From Bacillota bacterium (GTDB lineage Bacteria > Bacillota > Clostridia > Lachnospirales > Lachnospiraceae): a DNA stretch of 27,025 nucleotides. The notes beneath the pieces are model-generated. The model did not search any database. It saw nothing but the letters and a program-made list of their open reading frames with translations, and was not told the DNA's origin. Where the stretch lies: positions 1-27,025 of the forward strand of contig JAEZPG010000024.1 of NCBI GenBank assembly GCA_023413555.1. The letters run 5' to 3'. Below, in pieces: positions 7,786-15,527 of this stretch. The stretch's first letter is position 1; the number at the start of each line of letters is the position of its first letter. The translations under genes and the position numbers were made by a program.

Positions 7786-8658
7786 ATGAGTTTTCAGTCA
7801 GTTGAAGAGATATTAGAAATATGTAATAAGGATCACTGCGATTTCTATGAAGCTGTATTAAAACAGGATATGATAGAAAGATGCGTTACAAAAGAAGATT
7901 CCATAGAAAAAATGAAAGAATTATATGATGCTATGCATCTATCAAAAAAACACTATGATGGAAAGCTTCGTTCCAAAAGTGGAATGTCAGGAGGAGATGG
8001 TGAAAAAGTAGAAAAAGCCTCAAAAAAGGGCGTTTTAATAGGTGATCCATTTATGGCTGAGATTATTGCTACTGCCTTAAAAATAACAGAATCCAATGCC
8101 TGCATGAAACGAATTGTAGCCGCTCCTACCGCCGGCTCCTGTGGTGTAGTTCCTGCTGTCTTCTTAAGCATGGAACATCATCGCAAACTGCCCTATGAAC
8201 ATATGATCAAAGGATTATATGTAGTAGCCGGAATTGGACAGGTTATTGTCAATCGAGCATTTATCTCTGGTGCGGAAGGTGGATGTCAGGCTGAGATTGG
8301 CTCTGCCTCTTCCATGGCTGCTGCAGGAGCCTGTTACCTGATGGGAGGAAGTGCTGAAGCCTGCTGTCATGCAGCCGCTATAGCCCTAAAGAATCTGATG
8401 GGACTTGCCTGCGATCCAGTAGCGGGGTTAGTGGAAGTACCTTGTATCAAACGCAATGCTGCAGGTGCAGTGAATTCCATTGTTAGTGCCGATATGGCAT
8501 TAAGTGGAGTAATAAGTGCCATCCCTTGCGACCAGGTATTTGATGCCATGCGGGCTGTAGGTACTGCTATGCCCCCTTCTATTAGAGAAACTGCAGATGG
8601 GGGCTTAGCAGTAACACCAAAAGGTCTTGAGATTGCAAAAAAGATAGAACATTACTAG
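7786..8658 (+). CDS. sdaAA: L-serine dehydratase, iron-sulfur-dependent, alpha subunit
   Basis: Catalytic subunit (290 residues, full length) partnering the beta subunit encoded just upstream. Family motifs are KSGMSGGDGEK (64-74), AAPTAGSCG (112-120), SGAEGGCQAEIG (161-172) and ACDPVAGLVEVPC (208-220). Cysteines 167, 209 and 220 are spaced 42 and 11 residues apart, the spacing I recall for the [4Fe-4S] ligands of characterised bacterial L-serine dehydratases; one iron is left to bind substrate. AGGAGG lies 5 bases before the ATG. The next gene converges from the other strand with only 8 bases between the stop codons. Confidence 0.97.
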   Translation: MSFQSVEEILEICNKDHCDFYEAVLKQDMIERCVTKEDSIEKMKELYDAMHLSKKHYDGKLRSKSGMSGGDGEKVEKASKKGVLIGDPFMAEIIATALKITESNACMKRIVAAPTAGSCGVVPAVFLSMEHHRKLPYEHMIKGLYVVAGIGQVIVNRAFISGAEGGCQAEIGSASSMAAAGACYLMGGSAEACCHAAAIALKNLMGLACDPVAGLVEVPCIKRNAAGAVNSIVSADMALSGVISAIPCDQVFDAMRAVGTAMPPSIRETADGGLAVTPKGLEIAKKIEHY

Positions 8659-8666
8659 TTGCAACT

Positions 8667-9473
8667 CTATAGAGATAGAAGTGTTCTGGCCGTATTAGAC
8701 AATAGATTCTCTTTCTCTAAATCAGCAAGTGGTAGTGCTTTTACTGCTGCTATGGTATCGAGCTGGTCTCCCCAAGGAGAATCTGTTCCAAACATCATTC
8801 TTTCACTGCCATGAGTTTTTACAATCTGCATCAATAAATCTCTAGACAAAAATGGAAGTGTATAGCTGATATCAAAGTATAGTTTGAGGCCCGCAAGTAA
8901 ATCTAACACCTGCTGCCAGCAGCCAAATCCACCGGTATGTGCCAGAATCAATTTATTATCCACATTATCCTCAAGTTTTAGCTCTTTATAAACTCTTAGG
9001 ACTCTCTCTGGCGTACAATGTATAGGATTTGGCAACCCAATATCTAACCCTGCATGAGCCGAGATAATAAGATCCTGTTCCAATGCATAATCAATGATAC
9101 GTAAATACTCTATATCATCAAAATAGGCCTCCTGATAATCGGGATGTATCTTTACCCCTGGCAGGCCTTTTTCTTTTATATTTCTAAGATGTTCTTTGTA
9201 AGCTGAATCCTTTGGATGGATCCCCCCAAAAGAAATCAGGTTATCCCTAACGTTTATCTTCTCTGCAAAAGCCGTTACGGTATCATATTGTTCCGGCTTT
9301 GTTACAACCGGAAGTACTACACTGTAATCTATCCCTGCTCTTTCCATGGAAGCCTGCAACCCCTCCACGGTTCCATTTGTATAAGCTTTAACCTGTCCCA
9401 CTTTTTCTAGTTTCTCCACAGTCCTGACCGCAATTTTCTCTGGCCAGATGTGAGTATGCATGTCAATAATCAT
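8667..9473 (-). CDS. amidohydrolase family (Amidohydro_2-type) metal-dependent hydrolase
   Basis: TIM-barrel hydrolase or decarboxylase-like protein of 268 residues. Metal and active-site residues visible by family pattern are H6 and H8 (DMHTHIWPE), the strand with PGVKIHPDY (K108, H110), H140 (ISAHAG), H179 (LAHTGGFG) and D231 (FGTDSPWG). This pattern fits the ACMSD/2-pyrone-dicarboxylate hydrolase superfamily; the substrate cannot be named. Its ATG overlaps the stop of the cation-transporter gene by 4 bases (ATGA), and GGAGG lies 7 bases before the ATG, so translation is probably coupled. No signal peptide, so cytoplasmic. No obvious terminator before the convergent sdaAA. Confidence 0.88.
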   Translation of the reverse strand: MIIDMHTHIWPEKIAVRTVEKLEKVGQVKAYTNGTVEGLQASMERAGIDYSVVLPVVTKPEQYDTVTAFAEKINVRDNLISFGGIHPKDSAYKEHLRNIKEKGLPGVKIHPDYQEAYFDDIEYLRIIDYALEQDLIISAHAGLDIGLPNPIHCTPERVLRVYKELKLEDNVDNKLILAHTGGFGCWQQVLDLLAGLKLYFDISYTLPFLSRDLLMQIVKTHGSERMMFGTDSPWGDQLDTIAAVKALPLADLEKENLLSNTARTLLSL

Positions 9474-10657
9474 ACCTTATCCTCCATTGCTATAAAACTA
9501 TGTTCGGGTGTAATAATACATTGGTACCTTTTATCTAAGGCACAAATTTTCTCATTGATGTCTAAAGTCAGCTTATTCTCCTGCTCTACCGAGTAATTAT
9601 GTGGCACAACCAAATCAAAGATGATATTGATGTGATTCTCTCCATTTACCATACGAAAATCATGTAAGGAAGCCTGAGGATCTAAAGCAACAAGAAGGTC
9701 CTTCACTTTTGTCTTTAAATCATTTACCGCCTGATTATTAACTTCCAATGGATCCATATGGATTACTAGAAAGATATCTAATTCCCTAAGCACATCCCTT
9801 TCAATTCCATCAATTAAATCATGAGCTGTCTCAATATTCATATCACTTGGTACTTCGGCATGAATGGTCGCCATTGTATTAGATGGTCCATAATTGTGTA
9901 CAATTAAGTCATGACTGCCTACAATTCCCTCATAACTTTCAACCTTCTTGGTTAATACAGTATAAGTTTCTGGACTTACTGCCTCCCCAATTAATGGTTC
10001 TAAAGTATCCTTAGCAATTGCAAAACCAGCATATAGGACAAGAAGAGACACTAACAGACCCATATACCCATCAATTCTTAAATTGGTTATATAACCTACT
10101 AGAATGGAAATGACTGTAGCTGAGGTAATTAAAACATCTCCAAAAGCATCTGCTGAAGTGGCTTTCATAACACTAGAATTAATCCGTTTACCAAGCTTAC
10201 GGTTAAAAAAACCCAACCATACCTTTACTAGAATGGATAATCCTAAAATAATAACAAGAACCAGTTTAAACTCCACCGCCTGAGGATGAATCACCTTATC
10301 GATGGCACTTTTAAAACAGGTTACCCCTACTTCAAATACTAAAAACGCTACAATAAGGGCTGCAATATATTCATATCTTCCATGCCCAAAAGGGTGTTCC
10401 CTATCAGCAGGTCGATTGGCTATTTTGACTCCTACAAAGCTAATAACACTGGAGGCTGCATCCGACAAGTTGTTAAATGCATCTGCGGTAACTGAAATAC
10501 TTCCAATGATAATACCTATGACTACTTTTACAGCAAATAAAATGATATTACAAATGATGCCCACTATGCTAGCAAGAATTCCATACTGGGTCCGAACTTG
10601 CCTATTCTGTACATCTTCAGAATCTTTCACAAACATTCTTACCAATAGATTTGTCAT
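9470..10657 (-). CDS. cation diffusion facilitator (CDF) family transporter
   Basis: 395-residue membrane protein that exports divalent metal (Zn, Fe, Mn or similar) by proton antiport. The CDF core is clear: TM2 carries SVTADAFNNLSDA (D59, D66), followed by DREHPFGHGRYEYIA (about 85-99), and TM5 carries SADAFGDVLITS (D170, D174). A cytoplasmic domain follows TM6 (from about 215) with HDLIVHNYG and HAEVP. The C-terminal extension (about 300-395) is longer than the minimal FieF type, as in many Firmicute homologues. ATG 10657 is preceded by AAGGAG at 7-base spacing. First gene of an operon with the amidohydrolase. Metal specificity cannot be read reliably. Confidence 0.94.
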   Translation of the reverse strand: MTNLLVRMFVKDSEDVQNRQVRTQYGILASIVGIICNIILFAVKVVIGIIIGSISVTADAFNNLSDAASSVISFVGVKIANRPADREHPFGHGRYEYIAALIVAFLVFEVGVTCFKSAIDKVIHPQAVEFKLVLVIILGLSILVKVWLGFFNRKLGKRINSSVMKATSADAFGDVLITSATVISILVGYITNLRIDGYMGLLVSLLVLYAGFAIAKDTLEPLIGEAVSPETYTVLTKKVESYEGIVGSHDLIVHNYGPSNTMATIHAEVPSDMNIETAHDLIDGIERDVLRELDIFLVIHMDPLEVNNQAVNDLKTKVKDLLVALDPQASLHDFRMVNGENHINIIFDLVVPHNYSVEQENKLTLDINEKICALDKRYQCIITPEHSFIAMEDKV

Positions 10658-10684
10658 ATTATACTCCTTAGTGACACTCAGATT

Positions 10685-10730
10685 ATAGTATTGTTACTCA
10701 AATTATTGTTTTATTATAGCACAATACTAT
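10685..10730 (-). promoter_or_regulatory. CDF gene promoter region with flanking inverted repeat
   Basis: The minus strand has an extended -10 sequence, TGCTATAAT (rc of 10713-10721). Around and beside it are perfect 10-bp inverted arms ATAGTATTGT (10685-10694) and ACAATACTAT (10721-10730), 26 bases apart. The right arm abuts the extended -10, so the pair could bind a regulator. The same stretch must also serve the divergent glycosyltransferase gene (possible TTGTTT near 10707-10712 on plus). Confidence 0.35.
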
Positions 10731-10839
10731 TAAAATACTTCTTTTTTTTAAAGAAACTTAATATTTTCTTACAGTTCTTCCAAGTCGGTTGTCTCATGGC
10801 AAAGTCTAATGTAGAATATCACATAGAGGAGGCATTACT

Positions 10840-11904
10840 ATGTATAAAATCAATATGTTATCACGTGCAGACAGTGTAAAAGGCCAGGGCGTTGGCTCCG
10901 CTTACCTAGAACAGGTTGCTTTGGTTAAACAAGAGCTGTCCGATCAATATAAAGTAGATATTAACAGCTTTACCATGGGAGACATTACCCACTATCACAG
11001 CATCAATCCTGAGTTCTTTCTTACCATTCCTAAGGCTAAGAGAAAGGGCGTTGCTGTTGGATATGTACATTTCATTCCGGAAACCCTTGAGGATAGTATT
11101 AAACTTCCTAAGTTCGCCAAAATGCTGTTTTACTGGTATGTAATGCGTTTTTACAAATCCATGGATCTCTTGGTAACTGTTAATCCATGGTTTATAATGA
11201 AGCTTGCTGAGTATGGTATCAATCCAAGGCGAGTAACTTACATTCCAAACTATGTGTCCTCCAAGCAGTTTTTTCCTATCACAAGCCATAGCAAGACAGC
11301 TCTTAGAAAAGAGTATGGCCTTCCAGAGAACAGATTTACTGTATTGGGTGTTGGACAACTTCAGATGAGAAAGGGCCTGTTGGATTTTATTGAAATTGCA
11401 AAAAAGATGCCAGATATTCAATTTGTTTGGGCTGGCGGTTTTTCCTTTGGCGTCATTACGGATGGTTATGAGGAAATCAAGAAAATTAAAGAGAATCCTC
11501 CAAAGAATGTGTGTTTCCTTGGCATCATTGACCGGGAGAAGATGAATGAAGTCTACAACCTGGCAGATGTTATGTTTTTACCATCCTATAATGAACTATT
11601 CCCAATGACTGTATTAGAGTCCATGAACTGTAATGTACCTATGCTTCTTCGGGATTTGGATTTATATAAAAATATACTATTTGATTTTTATCTTAAAGCA
11701 GACGACAACAAGGACTTTATAGATATCCTTCGTAAACTACAACTGGATTCTAATTTTTATGACAAAGCCGTGGAGATGTCAAAACGGGGAAAGGTCTTCT
11801 ACGGCCGTGACAATGTAACTAAGATGTGGGATATATTCTATAAAAGAGCCATTCGTTATAAAAAGCATAAAGAAAAAAATAGAGCACTAAGAAAATTTTG
11901 TTAG
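10840..11904 (+). CDS. GT4-family glycosyltransferase, probably glycolipid-synthesising
   Basis: Cytoplasmic or membrane-associated GT-B fold glycosyltransferase, 354 residues. The C-terminal donor domain shows VLGVGQLQMRKGLLDFIEIA (about 168-187), FVWAGG (195-200) and PSYNELFPMTVLESM (248-262) with the E252-x7-E260 motif typical of retaining GT4 enzymes. The N-terminal half (HYHSINPEFF, VGYVHFIPETLEDS, FYKSMDLLVTVNPWF) resembles Gram-positive glucosyl-diacylglycerol glucosyltransferases, as I remember that family; the acceptor is therefore inferred, not shown. ATG 10840 is supported by GAGGAGG at 7-base spacing. It is followed after 36 bases by a flippase-like membrane gene, probably in the same transcript. 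Confidence 0.88.
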   Translation: MYKINMLSRADSVKGQGVGSAYLEQVALVKQELSDQYKVDINSFTMGDITHYHSINPEFFLTIPKAKRKGVAVGYVHFIPETLEDSIKLPKFAKMLFYWYVMRFYKSMDLLVTVNPWFIMKLAEYGINPRRVTYIPNYVSSKQFFPITSHSKTALRKEYGLPENRFTVLGVGQLQMRKGLLDFIEIAKKMPDIQFVWAGGFSFGVITDGYEEIKKIKENPPKNVCFLGIIDREKMNEVYNLADVMFLPSYNELFPMTVLESMNCNVPMLLRDLDLYKNILFDFYLKADDNKDFIDILRKLQLDSNFYDKAVEMSKRGKVFYGRDNVTKMWDIFYKRAIRYKKHKEKNRALRKFC

Positions 11905-11923
11905 TATTAAAATGAGAGGGATT

Positions 11924-11944
11924 ATGGGTAAATATTTATTATGA
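11924..11944 (+). other. possible six-codon minicistron (M-G-K-Y-L-L) overlapping the next start
   Basis: ATG at 11924 follows GAGAGGG (11914-11920) by 3 bases and reads six codons to a TGA at 11942-11944, which overlaps the ATG (11941) of the flippase-like gene as ATGA. The larger gene has no Shine-Dalgarno of its own at normal distance and an in-frame TAA at 11929-11931 blocks any upstream start. Translational coupling through the minicistron is an inference; the GAGAGGG-to-ATG spacing is short for efficient initiation. Confidence 0.3.
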
Positions 11945-12963
11945 AATCTAAGAGACTGAATTTAGTAATTATCATGATTGCTGCCTGTGCAGTTGCAAGT
12001 ATTATTCTTTGGAAATTTGACATACGCGAATTGTATAATATTGTAGTGGCTTCTAATAAGAAGTGGATTTTACTTGCTCTTTTTTGCATGCTCTGCTACT
12101 GCATCTTTGAAAGCGGGGTTTTATACTGTACTGCTAACAGTATTCGCCGTAAACTTTCTTTCTTAAAAGCATTTAAGACTACAATGGTTGGGTTATTATT
12201 TAACAACCTGACTCCATTTCAAAGTGGTGGTCAGCCAATGCAATTATATTATCTGACTAGAGAATCCTTCATGGTGGGAGAAGCCTCCAGTATTCTGCTG
12301 ATGAAATTTATCGTATATCAAGTATCCTTAATTGTGTACTCCACCATCCTGCTATTTGTCCGTTATCGCTTCTTCTATGAGCGTAGTGGTAAATTAGCAG
12401 CTTTAATCGGAATAGGTTTTTTAGTAAATATTGCCGTAGTTGTTGGCTTGATTCTAGTAGGTTTCCTTCCTCTTTTTACCACCAGATTGGTGAACGGAAT
12501 GATTGCCCTACTATCAAAGCTTCATATTATTAAGAATAAAGAGAAGTCTTTACAAGGTGCTAAGCAACAGATTACTGGCTTTCATGATGGTTTCAAACAA
12601 TTGATAAAACAAAAGAAAGTGTTGTTTCAAGCTGTTGTTGTATCCTGTGCCCAACTTACTGCTTTCTTCTTTATTCCATTTTGCATTTGTATGGCGTTAG
12701 GCGTACATGTCGGCTCTATCCTGTCTATGGTTGCAGCCAGTGCGTTTGTATTAATGATTTCCTCCTTTGTTCCTCTTCCTGGAGCATCTGGCGGAGCAGA
12801 AGGTAGCTTTTATCTACTATTTGGCATCTTTATTATCAATCCAAGTTTGATTGCAGTAGCCTTGATTCTGTGGAGAATCATTACCTACTACCTTCCTATA
12901 TTGGTAGGTATCTTCTTCTGTGGTGTAAAAAAGGTACCAGCCTCGGAGATGCCTGTTGAATAA
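11941..12963 (+). CDS. UPF0104 / lysylphosphatidylglycerol-synthase-TM family membrane protein (flippase-like)
   Basis: 340-residue polytopic protein matching the membrane half of MprF (LPG_synthase_TM, UPF0104) without the cytoplasmic aminoacyl-transfer domain. Family signatures are TPFQSGGQPMQLYYL (about 96-110) and PLPGASGGAEGSFYLLFG in the C-terminal third, between some eight hydrophobic segments. Family members are thought to move or support lipid-linked molecules across the membrane; the cargo here is unknown. It follows the glycosyltransferase closely, suggesting both act on one glycolipid. ATG 11941 is the only usable start: an in-frame TAA lies at 11929-11931. Its nearest Shine-Dalgarno-like sequence is about 20 bases away and instead fits a tiny overlapping reading frame. 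Confidence 0.88.
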   Translation: MKSKRLNLVIIMIAACAVASIILWKFDIRELYNIVVASNKKWILLALFCMLCYCIFESGVLYCTANSIRRKLSFLKAFKTTMVGLLFNNLTPFQSGGQPMQLYYLTRESFMVGEASSILLMKFIVYQVSLIVYSTILLFVRYRFFYERSGKLAALIGIGFLVNIAVVVGLILVGFLPLFTTRLVNGMIALLSKLHIIKNKEKSLQGAKQQITGFHDGFKQLIKQKKVLFQAVVVSCAQLTAFFFIPFCICMALGVHVGSILSMVAASAFVLMISSFVPLPGASGGAEGSFYLLFGIFIINPSLIAVALILWRIITYYLPILVGIFFCGVKKVPASEMPVE

Positions 12964-13039
12964 CTTTTCCCTGTTTGATGCATAAGATATATTAAGGAAG
13001 TTTCCTTGTTGCAATTTGATAAATAAGATAGGAAAATGT

Positions 13040-13489
13040 ATGAAAATATTAGTGGATGCGGACGCTTGTCCTGTAAAAGACATTATTGAGGAAGTAGCCA
13101 GTAGCTTTAACTTGGAGGTCTATATGATTATTGATACCAGTCATGAGCTATATTCGAACTATTCCTCTATTATACAAGTCAGCAAGGCTCCCGATGCTGC
13201 GGATTTGGCTCTCTTTAATCGTACTGAAGCTGGAGATATTGTAGTTACTCATGATTATGGAGTTGCATGTATGGTACTAGGCAAGAAGGCGTATGCCATT
13301 AGCTTTAACGGCAAATGGTTTACCGATAAAAATATAGATGTTCTTATGTTTGAACGTCATGTTGCCGCCAAACAACGCAGAAACGGTATTCATAGCTGTA
13401 GCATGAAGAAACGTACCAAAGAAGATGACCTTAGATTTAAAGAAAGCTTTACGAGACTTTGTGTATATGCACTTAACAATAGGCAATAA
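13040..13489 (+). CDS. DUF188 / YaiI-YqxD (UPF0178) family protein
   Basis: 149-residue soluble protein with the family signature MKILVDADACPVK at the N-terminus, then SKAPDAADLAL, GDIVVTHDYGVA and RTKEDDLRFKESF. The acidic residues (D6, D8, D53, THD) fit a PIN-like fold, suggesting a nuclease-related function, but the family has no established role. I start at ATG 13040, with AGGA (13030-13033) six bases ahead. An in-frame TTG at 13016 would add eight residues outside the family core. The gene lies 76 bases after the flippase-like gene and is followed by a terminator hairpin shared with the convergent trp operon. Confidence 0.92.
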   Translation: MKILVDADACPVKDIIEEVASSFNLEVYMIIDTSHELYSNYSSIIQVSKAPDAADLALFNRTEAGDIVVTHDYGVACMVLGKKAYAISFNGKWFTDKNIDVLMFERHVAAKQRRNGIHSCSMKKRTKEDDLRFKESFTRLCVYALNNRQ

Positions 13490-13491
13490 TT

Positions 13492-13521
13492 AAGGCAAGG
13501 GAGAAAACTCCCTTGCCTTTT
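13492..13521. terminator. terminator between the DUF188 gene and trpA
   Basis: A 12-bp perfect stem, AAGGCAAGGGAG (13492-13503) with CTCCCTTGCCTT (13508-13519), AAAA loop, then TT on the plus strand. It lies right after the DUF188 stop and 48 bases past the trpA stop on the other strand. The minus-strand tail (AATTATTG) is less T-rich, so it probably works best for the DUF188 gene but may serve both. Confidence 0.82.
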
Positions 13522-13569
13522 CAAGTATATGGCTTATGCTACCTTTGCAGCGCTCCCCACATTGTAATG

Positions 13570-14340
13570 TTAGCGAATTGCATCTTTCATTTCTTTTACG
13601 AATTTGCCTACCAACTCAGGGGCTTCTGTTCCATAACTACCTATTTGCTTTACAATGGCACTTCCTACAATAACACCGTCTGCTATCCCTGCCATATCCG
13701 CTGCCTGCTGTGGGGTAGCGATTCCAAATCCTATGGCACATGGTACATCTGTATTTTCTTTGATTACACTTACAAGAGAAGTTAAATCTGTCTCTATATC
13801 CTCTCGTACACCAGTAACTCCAAGAGATGAAACCACGTAGATAAATCCACTTGCTTCCTTAGCAATCATTGCAACTCGATTCTTCGAAGTTGGTGCAATA
13901 AATGAGATAAAATCAAGCCCGTACTGTTTACACAAGGAATCAAATTCTTCCTTTTCCTCAAATGGTACATCCGGAATAACCAAGCCATCCATACCTATCT
14001 CTGCACAAGTCTTTATGAACCTTTCTGAACCATAGGAAAAAACAACATTTGCATAAGTCATAAATACCATTGGTATCTTAATATCTCTTCTGATATCCCG
14101 AACAAGATCAAATATATCATCCGTTGTGATCTGATTGGTCAAAGCACGAAGGCTGGCTTCTGTAATAACTGGTCCTTCTGCTGTTGGATCAGAAAATGGG
14201 ATTCCAAGCTCAATTATGTCGGCTCCATTTGCACTCATTTCTCTTATGATTCTACCGGTAGTTATTAGGTCAGGATCTCCACAGGTGATAAAAGGAATAA
14301 AGGCCTTTCCCTTCCCAAATGCATTTGCTATCTTACTCAT
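13570..14340 (-). CDS. trpA: tryptophan synthase alpha subunit
   Basis: Cleaves indole-3-glycerol phosphate to indole and glyceraldehyde-3-phosphate, passing indole to TrpB. 256 residues of TIM barrel, normal for the family. Visible motifs are IPFITCGDPD (15-24), IELGIPFSDPTAEGP (43-57) with catalytic E44, SSLGVTGVR and GFGIATPQQA. The second catalytic acid, Asp60 in the Salmonella enzyme, aligns with E55 here (TAEGP rather than ADGP). ATG 14340 is fixed by GGGGAGGA (14346-14353) at 5-base spacing and overlaps the trpB stop by 8 bases, so translation is coupled. A longer in-frame start at 14376 would lie well inside trpB and lacks support. Last gene of the operon. Confidence 0.96.
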   Translation of the reverse strand: MSKIANAFGKGKAFIPFITCGDPDLITTGRIIREMSANGADIIELGIPFSDPTAEGPVITEASLRALTNQITTDDIFDLVRDIRRDIKIPMVFMTYANVVFSYGSERFIKTCAEIGMDGLVIPDVPFEEKEEFDSLCKQYGLDFISFIAPTSKNRVAMIAKEASGFIYVVSSLGVTGVREDIETDLTSLVSVIKENTDVPCAIGFGIATPQQAADMAGIADGVIVGSAIVKQIGSYGTEAPELVGKFVKEMKDAIR

Positions 14341-15517
14341 AAAGATCCTCCCCTCTGTAACGGGCGATGGCTGCACAATCCTTGTCGCCTCGTCCAGAAA
14401 CGGTTACTACAATAATCTGTTCCTTTGGTAAAATTGGTGCTAACTTCATAGCATACGAAAAAGCGTGGGAGGATTCAATGGCTGGAATGATTCCTTCTGT
14501 TCTAGATACATATTCAAATGCCTCCACCGCCTCCTCATCAGTGATGGCCACATACTCTGCTCTACCTGTATCATGAAGCATAGCATGCTCAGGGCCTACT
14601 CCCGGATAATCCAATCCAGCGGAAATAGAATATACAGGGGCAATCTGACCGTACTCATCCTGACAGAAATAGGACTTCATTCCGTGGAAGATACCAAGGC
14701 GACCGGTGCTTATGGTAGCAGCTGTCTCGAATGTATCAGTCCCTCTTCCTGCAGCTTCACAGCCAATCAGTCTTACTTCTTTATCTGGTATAAAGTTATA
14801 GAAGCTTCCCATGGCATTGGATCCTCCACCTACACAGGCAAGCACAGCATCCGGTAGTCTGCCTTCCTTTTCTATCATCTGCTCTTTGATTTCCTTTGAG
14901 ATAACTGACTGGAAATCACGAACTATGGTTGGAAATGGGTGTGGCCCCATAACAGAACCAAGGCAGTAATGGGTGTCGTCAATGCGACTACACCATTCTT
15001 TCATAGCCTCAGAAACTGCATCCTTTAAGGTTTTGGTTCCACTGGTTACGGATACCACCTCCGCTCCTAAGAGTCTCATTCTATATACATTGAGAGCCTG
15101 ACGTTTGGTGTCCTCTTCCCCCATAAATACTACACATTCCATACCTATTAAGGCTGCCGCTGTAGCAGTGGCTACCCCATGCTGACCTGCGCCAGTTTCT
15201 GCAATTAATCTGGTTTTTCCCATTTTTTTAGCCAAAAGCGCCTGACCAAGCACATTATTAATCTTGTGAGAACCTGTATGATTTAAATCCTCTCTTTTCA
15301 GATAAATCTTAGCTCCACCTAGATCCTTGGTCATTTTATCTGCATAGTACAAGCGACTTGGCCTTCCTGAATACTCATTAAACAAGTTCTCTAATTCCTT
15401 TTTAAACTCTGGATCCTGTTTATAATGATTATAAGCATTCTCTAGGTCTATTAAAGCATTCATCAATGTTTCAGGAACGTACTGTCCACCATGAATACCA
15501 AATCTTCCTTTTGACAT
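14333..15517 (-). CDS. trpB: tryptophan synthase beta subunit
   Basis: PLP-dependent enzyme that condenses indole with L-serine to give tryptophan. 394 residues, full length for the TrpB1 type. The N-terminus reads GRFGIHGGQYVPETL; REDLNHTGSHKINNVLGQ carries the PLP lysine K85; ETGAGQHGVATA and the glycine-rich phosphate loop CVGGGSNAMG follow, and HAMLHDTGRAEYV is near the C-terminus. AGGAGG lies 7 bases before ATG 15517 and overlaps the stop of trpF. The gene sits between trpF and trpA as expected for this operon order. Confidence 0.98.
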   Translation of the reverse strand: MSKGRFGIHGGQYVPETLMNALIDLENAYNHYKQDPEFKKELENLFNEYSGRPSRLYYADKMTKDLGGAKIYLKREDLNHTGSHKINNVLGQALLAKKMGKTRLIAETGAGQHGVATATAAALIGMECVVFMGEEDTKRQALNVYRMRLLGAEVVSVTSGTKTLKDAVSEAMKEWCSRIDDTHYCLGSVMGPHPFPTIVRDFQSVISKEIKEQMIEKEGRLPDAVLACVGGGSNAMGSFYNFIPDKEVRLIGCEAAGRGTDTFETAATISTGRLGIFHGMKSYFCQDEYGQIAPVYSISAGLDYPGVGPEHAMLHDTGRAEYVAITDEEAVEAFEYVSRTEGIIPAIESSHAFSYAMKLAPILPKEQIIVVTVSGRGDKDCAAIARYRGEDLYE

Positions 15518-15527
15518 AAGAAACCTC

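Noticed and set aside
10691..10879. 62-codon open frame ahead of the glycosyltransferase gene
   Set aside because: It spans the divergent promoter region and runs into the glycosyltransferase in another frame; its lysine/leucine/phenylalanine-rich translation reflects A/T composition.
10906..11421. 171-codon open frame antisense to the glycosyltransferase gene
   Set aside because: It lies wholly within a well-supported glycosyltransferase coding region, shows no family motif and has no Shine-Dalgarno.
11924..11944. A frameshift that would extend the flippase-like protein upstream
   Set aside because: The 340-residue product already begins at a normal family N-terminus with a hydrophobic first segment, and the upstream frame stops at once. 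A minicistron is simpler than a sequencing error.
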